In this document: positions 1 through 6,003 of the stretch, piece after piece
Layout: each line of letters starts with the position of its first letter
Position numbering within the stretch: the first letter of the stretch is position 1
Assembly (NCBI GenBank): GCA_028683635.1
Contig: JAQUHL010000133.1
Location: forward strand, 1-6,100
DNA from: Candidatus Cloacimonadota bacterium
Lineage (GTDB): Bacteria > Cloacimonadota > Cloacimonadia > Cloacimonadales > Cloacimonadaceae
Length of the DNA stretch: 6,100 nt
Direction: 5' to 3'
The notes under the pieces: generated by a model
Database searches by the model: none
Seen by the model: only the letters and a program-made list of their open reading frames with translations
Told to the model about the DNA's origin: nothing
Position numbers and translations under genes: made by a program

Positions 1-1
1 T

Positions 2-1078
2 GTGGAAATCGAGGAAGGGATCGATGGTCTCATCCATATTTCTGATATTAGCTGGACAAAACGGATATATCATCCCCGCGAAGTCATCCGCAAAAACCAG
101 GAAGTGGAAGCAATCGTGCTTTCCATCGATCGTGCCCTGCACAGGATTGCCCTCGGGGTCAAACAGCTTCACATCGATCCCTGGCAGGAACTCGATCGCA
201 AGCTTCCCGTCAATACCGAAGTCATCGGCAAAGTCAGCAAACTGATCCCCAAAGGTGTGTTGGTTGATGTAACTGTTGGTGAAGATGTAGTGGAAGGTTT
301 TGTGCCTATTTCCCATCTTGCCATTCCCAAATTGGAACGCAGTGAAGATGCCTTCTTTGTGGGAGAAGACGTTCCCTTGAAAGTGATCGAACTGGATATG
401 GAAAACCGCCGTCTCATCCTTTCGGTGCGAGCTTTCTTCTTCTCACGCGAGCCACGCCTGCAGGAAGAATTCATTGCCCTGCACGAAAACTTCATGCGGG
501 AACGCATCGTCAAAATGAACAAGAAAAAGCAAGAAAAAGAAAGCCGGGAGAAGGCACTCAAAGAAAAGATCAAACAGGAAACTGAAGAACGCCTTGCCCA
601 AGAAAAAGCCGATCTGGACAAAGCCTTCAGCACAGATGGGCAAGTCCCTGAACCCACTGCTGAAGAACCAGCAGTTGAGCTTGCACCTCTCGAAGTGGAA
701 CAACCTGCAGAAGAACCGGCAGTCGAGCCTGTACCCCTCGAAGCGGAACAACCTGCAGAAGAACCAGCAGTCGAGCCTGCACCCCTCGAAGCGGAACAAC
801 CTGCAGAAGAACCAACAGTCGAACCTGCACCTCTCGAAGTGGAACAGCCTGCAGAAGAACCAACAGTCGAACCTGCACCTCTCGAAGTGGAACAGCCTGC
901 AGAAGAACCAACAGTCGAGCCTGCACCTCTCGAAGCGGAACAACCTGCAGAAGAACCAGTGGAAGAAATTCAGGCAGTCATTCCTGCCGTTGTAGAAGAA
1001 CCGGTTGTTCCCGAAACTATTCCTGAGGAAGAAGTACCAGCAGCTGAAACCCTTCAGGATAATGAACCCAAACAGTAA
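2..1078 (+). CDS. rpsA: 30S ribosomal protein S1, C-terminal part (5' end outside the window)
   Basis: S1 binds mRNA on the small ribosomal subunit and helps load it for translation initiation. The frame is open from the window edge, so the first visible codon (GTG, Val) is internal and only the last 358 residues are seen. Visible residues 1-62 are the rest of one S1 (OB-fold) domain, with the typical 'IDGLIHISDISW' and 'IALGVKQL..DPW' signatures. This stretch resembles the middle domains of Escherichia coli S1. Residues 66-145 form the last complete S1 domain ('VEGFVPISHL', 'RRLILSVRAF'). Residues about 148-210 are a highly charged Lys/Glu helix, likely a coiled coil. Residues 220-315 are six 16-residue Glu/Pro repeats, followed by an acidic tail to residue 358. 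The S1 domains make the family call safe. The long acidic repeat tail is not part of classical S1, and its role is unknown. Confidence 0.88.
   Translation: MEIEEGIDGLIHISDISWTKRIYHPREVIRKNQEVEAIVLSIDRALHRIALGVKQLHIDPWQELDRKLPVNTEVIGKVSKLIPKGVLVDVTVGEDVVEGFVPISHLAIPKLERSEDAFFVGEDVPLKVIELDMENRRLILSVRAFFFSREPRLQEEFIALHENFMRERIVKMNKKKQEKESREKALKEKIKQETEERLAQEKADLDKAFSTDGQVPEPTAEEPAVELAPLEVEQPAEEPAVEPVPLEAEQPAEEPAVEPAPLEAEQPAEEPTVEPAPLEVEQPAEEPTVEPAPLEVEQPAEEPTVEPAPLEAEQPAEEPVEEIQAVIPAVVEEPVVPETIPEEEVPAAETLQDNEPKQ
659..946 (+). repeat. Six in-frame 48-bp tandem repeats in the S1 tail
   Basis: Six consecutive 48-base units start at 659, 707, 755, 803, 851 and 899. Each encodes 16 residues close to AEEPxVEPxPLExEQP. 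A partial seventh unit (AEEPVEE) follows from 947. Units 4 (803-850) and 5 (851-898) are identical at every base. The other units differ at a few positions, and several of the changes are silent. This pattern indicates recent growth by slippage or unequal crossing-over, while the reading frame is kept. The product is acidic and proline-rich, so it is probably extended and unstructured. Confidence 0.95.
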
Positions 1079-1100
1079 GCCAAACAATATAAACAACATA

Positions 1101-1137
1101 CAAATGACGGTTGTCCACAACCGTCATTTGTTTTTGT
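1101..1137 (+). terminator. Intrinsic terminator after rpsA
   Basis: A perfect inverted repeat has arms at 1101-1114 (caaatgacggttgt) and 1117-1130. That gives about 13 usable base pairs around a tight tcca loop. It is followed directly by TTTTTGT. The hairpin starts 22 bases after the rpsA stop codon, so it is well placed to end the rpsA transcript. The arms are symmetrical, but the upstream flank lacks a strong A-run, so it should work mainly in the plus direction. The first in-window ATG proposed for the downstream PAP2 gene lies inside the left arm. Confidence 0.88.
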
Positions 1138-2465
1138 CTTTGGATGTTTGGGTGCCGTTGCTGCTACTGACCTTTGGCACAACCCTCTTTCAGCTTACAG
1201 ATCTGGATCTCGCACTGCAAAGGTCTTTCTTCGATTCCCGCCAGGCCTGGCACTTGGGAGAGCTGGCCATCTTCAAGCTGGTCTATCATTATGGAAATAT
1301 CCCGGCTCTGCTGATTGCTGTGGCATCTCTTTTGCTCTTTGCCCTCAGTTATTCCCGGCAAAGATTTCTGAAATACAGGAAGATGGGATTGTATTTAACG
1401 CTTTGCATGCTACTGGGTCCGGGTCTTCTGGTAAACAGCATTCTCAAAGAAAACTGGGGGAGGCCACGCCCAAGGGAATTGATAGAATTTGGCGGAAAAT
1501 ATGAGTACGAAAAGCCTCTCACAATAGATAAGGAAAGCTCTGGCAAATCATTTCCCTGCGGGCATGCAACCATGGGTTTCTATTTTTTTGCTCTGTACTT
1601 CCTCCTCCGCGGGAAGAATGATCGCCGAAAACTGCTTTATGCTCACCTATTTCTGATCCTGGGGCTTTTTTATGGAACCTGGATAGGGATCGCCAGAATG
1701 GCACAGGGCGGTCACTTTGCCTCGGATGTGTTATGGGCGGGGGCTTTGATCTATCTCAGCTCCTTTCTCATCCATCGGGCTTTGGGAATGCAAATGAGCC
1801 CCTATTACCAATCCCGTACTGCAGATAAACCAAAGCTAAAACTCTGGCAGAAGCTTATTTTTTCCCTGATCGCGGTGCTGCTCATCATCGGAGTGCTGCT
1901 TGCCACACCCTACCGCTCAGAAAAGGATTTTCCCATCACCTATCGTGCCCCCATTGGCATGGTTACTCCACTAAAGCTGAATCTCGAGAGTGGGGATCTT
2001 GTCGTTACAGCCGGCACGCAGCCTGCCATCCTCAAGACTACTCACAACGGCCACGGATTCCCGGGCAGCAAGCTGAAAACCCGGCATAGGGCGGAAGCCG
2101 CAGATAGCAAAATCCATAACTCATTCAGCCAGAATAGAAAGGGGTTTTTTACCGAACTGGTTTCTCAGAACAAGTTATTCCTGAGTGCCAATAGCTCCTT
2201 CTTTCTCGAAGCCAGTATCAAAGAGGGGGATATCAGCCTCGATTCTTTGGCGGTGAAGCACCTCTTTGGTTTAAGCCTGCATAGCGAGCGTGGGGATATT
2301 GAACTTGTTTTGCCCAGGCATTTTAAGCATCCACTGATCCTGGAAGCTGCATCAGATACCAGCCTGTTGAGGAGCGATCTAAATCTGCTTTGGAGGCAGA
2401 ACAGCACTCCCGAGAGCTTGGCTTTCATTCTGAGCTGCCCGCAAGGCACTCTATCCATTCGTTAA
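1104..2465 (+). CDS. PAP2-family membrane phosphatase with C-terminal extracytoplasmic domain
   Basis: This is an integral-membrane acid phosphatase of the PAP2 superfamily, which removes phosphate from lipid substrates on the outer face of the inner membrane. Numbering from ATG 1104 (453 residues), all three motifs are present: KENWGRPRP at 115-123, FPCGHA at 150-155 (Cys instead of the usual Ser of PSGH), and R198-x5-H204-x3-D208 (ARMAQGGHFASD). The wording of the motifs recalls the LpxE/LpxF-like and PgpB-like group, so lipid A, undecaprenyl diphosphate or phosphatidylglycerophosphate are possible substrates. Six hydrophobic segments (about 15-32, 64-82, 94-113, 156-169, 177-195, 209-223) precede a seventh at 248-267. 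The last about 185 residues should therefore be periplasmic. They contain repeated 'SGDLVV', 'EGDISL' and 'RGDIELVLP' strands, like DUF4097-type beta-solenoids. The start is uncertain: ATG 1062 overlaps rpsA, ATG 1104 lies within the terminator stem, and TTG 1140 or GTG 1152 lie after it. None has a convincing ribosome binding site. Confidence 0.85.
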   Translation: MTVVHNRHLFLSLDVWVPLLLLTFGTTLFQLTDLDLALQRSFFDSRQAWHLGELAIFKLVYHYGNIPALLIAVASLLLFALSYSRQRFLKYRKMGLYLTLCMLLGPGLLVNSILKENWGRPRPRELIEFGGKYEYEKPLTIDKESSGKSFPCGHATMGFYFFALYFLLRGKNDRRKLLYAHLFLILGLFYGTWIGIARMAQGGHFASDVLWAGALIYLSSFLIHRALGMQMSPYYQSRTADKPKLKLWQKLIFSLIAVLLIIGVLLATPYRSEKDFPITYRAPIGMVTPLKLNLESGDLVVTAGTQPAILKTTHNGHGFPGSKLKTRHRAEAADSKIHNSFSQNRKGFFTELVSQNKLFLSANSSFFLEASIKEGDISLDSLAVKHLFGLSLHSERGDIELVLPRHFKHPLILEAASDTSLLRSDLNLLWRQNSTPESLAFILSCPQGTLSIR

Positions 2466-2485
2466 AAAAAACCTTTACATAAACC

Positions 2486-2510
2486 TGTGTTCCACCTGAG
2501 TGGAACCACA
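2486..2510. other. Small hairpin between the PAP2 gene and lemA
   Basis: gttccac (2489-2495), loop ctga, gtggaac (2500-2506) form a perfect 7-bp stem. Three further pairs (2486-2488 with 2508-2510) extend it if C2507 is bulged. No T-run follows on the plus strand, so it is not a standard intrinsic terminator. The A-run at 2464-2471 is 14 bases from the hairpin, too far to form a minus-strand terminator. It may be an attenuator, an RNA-processing site or a stabiliser of the lemA 5' end. Its function is not shown by the sequence. Confidence 0.4.
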
Positions 2511-2525
2511 AAATCATACCATATT

Positions 2526-2530
2526 GGAGA
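2526..2530 (+). promoter_or_regulatory. Ribosome binding site of lemA
   Basis: GGAGA lies 7 bases upstream of ATG 2538. This is a good Shine-Dalgarno match at normal spacing. It settles the lemA start against the out-of-frame ATG at 2531, which is directly adjacent to it. Confidence 0.75.
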
Positions 2531-2537
2531 ATGAAAC

Positions 2538-3134
2538 ATGAAGAAAGGATTGATTATCCTGATCATAGTGATCCTGATCATTGCTCTGCCCATAATGTGG
2601 GGCATCAAGAGATACAACCGCTTTGTAACAGAACAGCAAACCGTGAAAACTGCCTGGAGTCAGGTGGAAAACGTCTATCAACAGCGTTTTGACATGGTTC
2701 CCAATCTCGTGAATATCGTCAAAGGAGCTCGTGATTTCGAGCAGGAAACTTTGGTAGCCGTTACCGAAGCCCGTTCCAAGATGGGAGGTAAGATCGAGGT
2801 TTCTCCGGAAACTATCACCAATCCGCAGGCTTTTGCTCAGTTCCAGGCCATGCAGGATCAGCTTAGCTCCGCTTTGCAGAGATTGATGGTAGTAGTCGAA
2901 CGCTATCCAGAGCTCAAATCTAACCAGAATTTCCTCCAGCTTCAAGACCAGTATGAGGGCATCGAAAACCGGGTAAAAACCGAAAGAATGCGCTATAATG
3001 ATACCGTTGGGGCTTTTAACAAACTGATCGTGACCTTCCCGAACAATCTGCTCGCACGGATGTTCAATATTCCCACTTTTGAATTCTTCAAAGCAGCCCC
3101 ACAGGCTGAACAGGCACCTGCAATAGCTTTCTAA
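2538..3134 (+). CDS. lemA: LemA family protein
   Basis: The 198 residues begin with a short basic end (MKK) and one hydrophobic segment (about 4-23), which acts as a signal anchor. A mostly helical domain follows and should lie outside the cytoplasmic membrane. Family hallmarks are the stretch 26-62 ('YNRFVTEQQTVKTAWSQVEN' then 'QQRFDMVPNLV'), the segment 'ERYPELKSNQNFLQLQDQ' at 121-138, and 'RMRYNDTVGAFN' at 150-161. Length and motif order match ordinary LemA proteins. The biochemical role of the family is not established. LemA genes are often next to a TPM/YgcG-domain protein or an HtpX-like protease, and neither is present here. Instead, a CHASE2-cyclase begins 17 bases after the stop, so the two are probably in one transcript. 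The only departures from a plain LemA are an Ala/Gln/Pro-rich C-terminus (186-198) and the unusual neighbour. Confidence 0.92.
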   Translation: MKKGLIILIIVILIIALPIMWGIKRYNRFVTEQQTVKTAWSQVENVYQQRFDMVPNLVNIVKGARDFEQETLVAVTEARSKMGGKIEVSPETITNPQAFAQFQAMQDQLSSALQRLMVVVERYPELKSNQNFLQLQDQYEGIENRVKTERMRYNDTVGAFNKLIVTFPNNLLARMFNIPTFEFFKAAPQAEQAPAIAF

Positions 3135-3151
3135 ACCACTATAAAGCTAAT

Positions 3152-5005
3152 ATGAAAACTCTCCGGCTGGTTCTTTCTCCTTTTATCGTCCTGGTCGTGG
3201 TTTTTGGCTTTTTCCGCTTCAGCTTCTTCAGTAATCTGGAGCACAAAGCCCAGGATTCACTGTTCAGGCTCAGAGGACCAAAGAACGTATCCGGAGAGGT
3301 GGTCATTGTCGCCATCAATAAGGAAAGTGAAAATGCTTTCCAAGTCTATCCTTATCCCCGTGAGTACCATGCCAAACTGATCGAAAACCTGAACCAGGCC
3401 GGTGCCAGGCTGATTGTCTTCGATGTCCTTTTCATAGACGAATCCGGAGATCCCCAGGCGGATAGCCTGCTTGCCGAAACAGCCGCCAAATATGGAAACG
3501 TTATCTTCGCTGGAGAAATCAACTATTTCAAAGATAGTGGCATCACCCAAAAGAAACCGCCCACAACCGTGATCGAGAATCTGAAAATCCCTTGGGGAAT
3601 TGCCAATAAATCCCTCGACCGGGATAATTTCATCCGCCGCTATACCTTGTATGAAAACTATGATGAGACCCCATACTATTCCCTTGGCGTAAGCGCTCTG
3701 CTTAACGGTTTGGACGCCAAGGATGAATACCAGAAAACAATCGTTCACAAAGAAAAGCAATTCGAAATCGGCCCTTACAAAATCCCACTTTACCAGAAAA
3801 ACAGGGCTTTGATAAACTATTATGGTCCTGCCAATACTTTCAGGCACATCCCTTACTCACAGGTTTTGGATGATCTGGAAACTGTGCTCCCCGGAATGGA
3901 GGGAGCGGAGCTTGGCGAGTATTACGACCTCCTCGATGCAGGTGTGTTCAAGGACAAAATCGTGCTGGTGGGTGCCAGCCTGGAATCCTTGCACGACCTG
4001 TTCTTCACACCCTTCGATACCAGATACACCGCCGGGGTCGAGATCCATGCCAATTTCATCGAAATGGTCAGGATGGGCGACTATCTGGACGCAATCAATT
4101 ATCTCTTCTACCTCATCTTGCTCTGGATTGTTCTTATCCTGCTATGGTATGCCTTCAAAAGCCTGAAACCCCAAATTGGTGCTGCAGTACTCATCCTTAT
4201 CTGCGCTGCCATTTATCTGGTCGCCTATCAGCTTTTTTCCCGTGCCTATCTGATGATTCCAATCGTGCAGGGCATCGCCAGCATCATCATTGTCTATAGC
4301 ATCTGCCTGGTGAGCCATTATCTGCAAACTCAGAAAGAGAAGCGCTTCATTCGTCACACCTTCCAGCAATACATGGCACCCGAACTGGTGAACCAGCTTC
4401 TCAACAATCCCCAAAGCCTGAAATATGGCGGTTCACTCCAGGAAATCACGGTTCTTTTTTCGGATATCAGATCCTTCACCACCTATTCGGAGAACCACAG
4501 TCCTGAAGATACCGTCCTCATCCTCAAGGAGTACCTCACAGAGATGGTCAATATCATCCTGCGCAATCATGGTATCCTGGATAAATTCGTGGGAGATGAG
4601 GTTATGGCTCTGTTTGGCACTCCGGTTCCAATGGATAACCATGCCCAACTGGCTTGTAAAACAGCCCTGGAAATGAGGGAATCTCTGAACAAGCTGCAAG
4701 AAAAATGGAGCGCTGAAGGCAGAGAAAGCTTCGAAATAGGGATTGGAGTCAATACAGGCACCGCCGTAGTGGGAAATCTCGGGTCCGAACAAATCTTCGA
4801 TTACACAGCCATCGGCGATACCATCAACCTCGGAGCACGGTTGGAAGCTATCAACAAAGAATACCCCACTAAGAAGAAAATCATCATCAGCGAGTTTACC
4901 CTCGAAAAACTCGGCGACCAAGCCGAAGTACGCTATATAGACGAAGTCAAAGTAAAAGGCAAAAACAAAGCAGTCAAAATCTACGAACTCATCGATCTGA
5001 GATAG
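3152..5005 (+). CDS. CHASE2-domain class III adenylate cyclase
   Basis: This is a membrane-bound sensor enzyme that should make cyclic AMP from ATP in response to a signal outside the cytoplasmic membrane. In order: an N-terminal membrane segment (about 5-26); an extracytoplasmic CHASE2 domain (about 28-312; 'YPREYHAKLIENLNQAGARL', 'VFDVLFID', 'DKIVLVGASLESLHDLFFTP', 'GVEIHANFIE'); three membrane helices (about 315-335, 341-360, 367-388); a short linker with 'FQQYMAPELV'; and the cyclase catalytic domain (about 430-617). The catalytic set is complete: metal-binding D438 (FSDIRSF) and D482 (VGDEVMALFG), purine-specifying K478, T552 in DYTAIGD, and transition-state N559 and R563 (NLGAR). Lys with Thr marks it as an adenylate rather than a guanylate cyclase, of the class IIIb type. 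At 617 residues it is a normal length for this architecture. No strong ribosome binding site precedes ATG 3152, and translation may depend partly on the close upstream lemA. What the CHASE2 domain senses is unknown. Confidence 0.92.
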   Translation: MKTLRLVLSPFIVLVVVFGFFRFSFFSNLEHKAQDSLFRLRGPKNVSGEVVIVAINKESENAFQVYPYPREYHAKLIENLNQAGARLIVFDVLFIDESGDPQADSLLAETAAKYGNVIFAGEINYFKDSGITQKKPPTTVIENLKIPWGIANKSLDRDNFIRRYTLYENYDETPYYSLGVSALLNGLDAKDEYQKTIVHKEKQFEIGPYKIPLYQKNRALINYYGPANTFRHIPYSQVLDDLETVLPGMEGAELGEYYDLLDAGVFKDKIVLVGASLESLHDLFFTPFDTRYTAGVEIHANFIEMVRMGDYLDAINYLFYLILLWIVLILLWYAFKSLKPQIGAAVLILICAAIYLVAYQLFSRAYLMIPIVQGIASIIIVYSICLVSHYLQTQKEKRFIRHTFQQYMAPELVNQLLNNPQSLKYGGSLQEITVLFSDIRSFTTYSENHSPEDTVLILKEYLTEMVNIILRNHGILDKFVGDEVMALFGTPVPMDNHAQLACKTALEMRESLNKLQEKWSAEGRESFEIGIGVNTGTAVVGNLGSEQIFDYTAIGDTINLGARLEAINKEYPTKKKIIISEFTLEKLGDQAEVRYIDEVKVKGKNKAVKIYELIDLR

Positions 5006-5084
5006 TCCAAATTCTTTTAGCCCTAACTCCACTTTGATAAACTCCCCTGTTCTCTCTTTTCAGTTCCCAAAGACCATTGATTAA

Positions 5085-5142
5085 TGGGTTTTAGGACGAA
5101 GCCCTACTCCTTGTAGGGTGGTGGGTGGGAATAGATTTTCAA
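5085..5142. repeat. Structured G-rich repeat, copy A
   Basis: This diverged relative of copy B at 5242-5328 aligns through GGGnnnnnGGnCGnAGCCC, then the G-rich GGGTGGTGGGTGGG (5116-5129), and a right flank GATT-TTCAAA that equals copy B's right arm with 7 bases missing. It can form a stem TAGGaC-GAA-GcCCTA at 5092-5106 with one mismatch, or instead ccctac (5102-5107) with gtaggg (5113-5118). The two pairings share the middle arm and so exclude each other. It lacks the long outer inverted repeat of copy B. Confidence 0.7.
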
Positions 5143-5241
5143 AAATAAGCCTCATAACCAGCATATTTGGAAGTCTGTATTTCGATAAATCGGGATGTGC
5201 AACAGTCTTTTCTTGTTTTGGATTTATAATACAGTTTCCAC

Positions 5242-5328
5242 TTTGAAATGACATAATCAAACGGGGCATGGGGCGGAGCCCCATACAATATTGGGTGGTG
5301 GGCTGGGCATGGATTATGTCATTTCAAA
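5242..5328. repeat. Structured G-rich repeat, copy B, with 17-bp terminal inverted repeats
   Basis: Perfect 17-base inverted repeats, tttgaaatgacataatc (5242-5258) and its complement (5312-5328), enclose 53 bases. Inside is a perfect 7-bp hairpin atggggc-gga-gccccat (5268-5284), followed by GGGTGGTGGGCTGGG (5293-5307). The octamer gggcatgg occurs directly repeated at 5264-5271 and 5305-5312. The core aligns with copy A, so this is a repeat family and not a single terminator. The layout (long outer stem, inner hairpin, no open frame, between convergent genes) is that of a REP- or MITE-like non-autonomous element. No transposase and no clear target-site duplication are seen, so mobility is inference. 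Confidence 0.75.
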
Positions 5329-5367
5329 CTAAACACGATATAAGAGGCGCGTGTGAGTGTATACGGC

Positions 5368-6003
5368 TTAGGGAAGAAGATTCTTTACAATGGACAGAAT
5401 CTGCAAGGGTGTATCTGCCATGAAATCTGGATTGTAGCTCTCAAGCAGGTTTTGGGTGTGAAGTCCCCAGGTCACGGAAATGATTTTGATTCTGCATTTG
5501 TGAGAGGCGAAGATATCCCTGGTTTCATCACCAATGTAGATCACATCGTGTTCATGCAGCTTATGTTTTTTGATCTGATGGGTAATGGTGTGCTGCTTGG
5601 TAAACAACCCCTTGCTGCTTTCCACCCAGTCAAAGTAATCCAGATCATGATTTTGCAGAAATTCCTGGACGTTTTCTCTGGCATTTGAGGTCAAAAGAGC
5701 CATGCCGATTCCCAGTTTTCTGAGTTCTTCGAGCGTATCGTGTATCTGGGGAAAGGGTTTGAGACGATGGATCAGGTTTCTGTATTCCTTTAGGAAAACT
5801 GGGATCAGGGCGGGAATTCGGTAAAAAGGGATTTTCAAATGTCGGATGGCTTTGTGGGTGGGCATATTGCGGAGCAGGGTTTCCTGACTTTTGTCTATGG
5901 GATTAAGGTGGAACTTTGGGGCCAGAGAATTGAAAAGCTGGAGTCCAATCCCAAAGGAATCCGCTATTGTGCCATCAAAATCGAAGAGCAGATAGGGTGT
6001 CAT
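5368..6003 (-). CDS. HAD-family hydrolase, phosphoglycolate-phosphatase-like
   Basis: This is a soluble phosphatase of the haloacid dehalogenase superfamily with 211 residues, typical of the Gph/PgmB-like branch. Motif I is FDFDGTIADS with nucleophile D8 and acid/base D10. Motif II is LLTSN (T105 or S106). The motif III Lys is probably K131 in SSKGLF. Motif IV is YIGDETRD with D159 and D163, which bind magnesium. Residues about 17-82 are a helical cap inserted after motif I, and they set the substrate. The substrate cannot be read from the sequence: phosphoglycolate, pyrophosphate, sugar phosphates or nucleotides are all known in the branch. AAGGAAG lies about 7 bases before the ATG and supports this start. 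The start overlaps the stop of the upstream minus-strand gene as ATGA, so the two are translationally coupled. The 3' end faces the convergent repeat region. Confidence 0.88.
   Translation of the reverse strand: MTPYLLFDFDGTIADSFGIGLQLFNSLAPKFHLNPIDKSQETLLRNMPTHKAIRHLKIPFYRIPALIPVFLKEYRNLIHRLKPFPQIHDTLEELRKLGIGMALLTSNARENVQEFLQNHDLDYFDWVESSKGLFTKQHTITHQIKKHKLHEHDVIYIGDETRDIFASHKCRIKIISVTWGLHTQNLLESYNPDFMADTPLQILSIVKNLLP

Larger units (their letters stand above)
5006..5367. other. Non-coding region between convergent genes, carrying a structured repeat pair
   Basis: These 362 bases lie between the 3' ends of the cyclase gene (plus strand) and the HAD gene (minus strand). I find no believable gene. 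The one sizeable open frame (5081-5284, minus) is built mostly from the two repeat copies. No hairpin with a T-run directly follows either gene. The region contains repeat copy A (about 5085-5142), a 99-base AT-rich spacer with a perfect TATAAT at 5225-5230, and repeat copy B (5242-5328). The remaining flanks (5006-5084 and 5329-5367) show nothing beyond a short ccatt/aatgg hairpin at 5074-5087. Confidence 0.7.

Noticed and set aside
443..1120. Long minus-strand open frames over the S1 tail (also 627-926 minus and 594-995 plus)
   Set aside because: They are by-products of the stop-free 48-bp repeat. Their products are low-complexity repeats without a domain, while the rpsA frame continues a recognisable S1 protein.
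2474..2502. TTTACA as a -35 box for lemA
   Set aside because: No acceptable -10 sequence lies 16-18 bases downstream, so I do not call a promoter.
4433..5032. Minus-strand open frame of about 200 codons opposite the cyclase catalytic domain
   Set aside because: It is a shadow of a gene whose full catalytic motif set is on the plus strand. The product has no recognisable domain.
5028..5246. Shared 10-mer tccactttga at 5028-5037 and 5237-5246 as the left end of both repeat copies
   Set aside because: Its distance to the hairpin differs by about 32 bases between the copies and the sequence between does not align, so it may be chance.
5081..5284. Minus-strand open frame of 67 codons in the intergenic region
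   Set aside because: Both ends read through repeat copies A and B (giving GLRP twice). There is no domain, no ribosome binding site and no codon signal.
5006..5367. CRISPR array or tRNA in the non-coding region
   Set aside because: There are only two diverged, palindromic copies with no regular spacers, and no cloverleaf or tRNA motifs.
5353..5688. Plus-strand open frame opposite the HAD gene
   Set aside because: It is a shadow. The minus strand carries all HAD motifs and a ribosome binding site.
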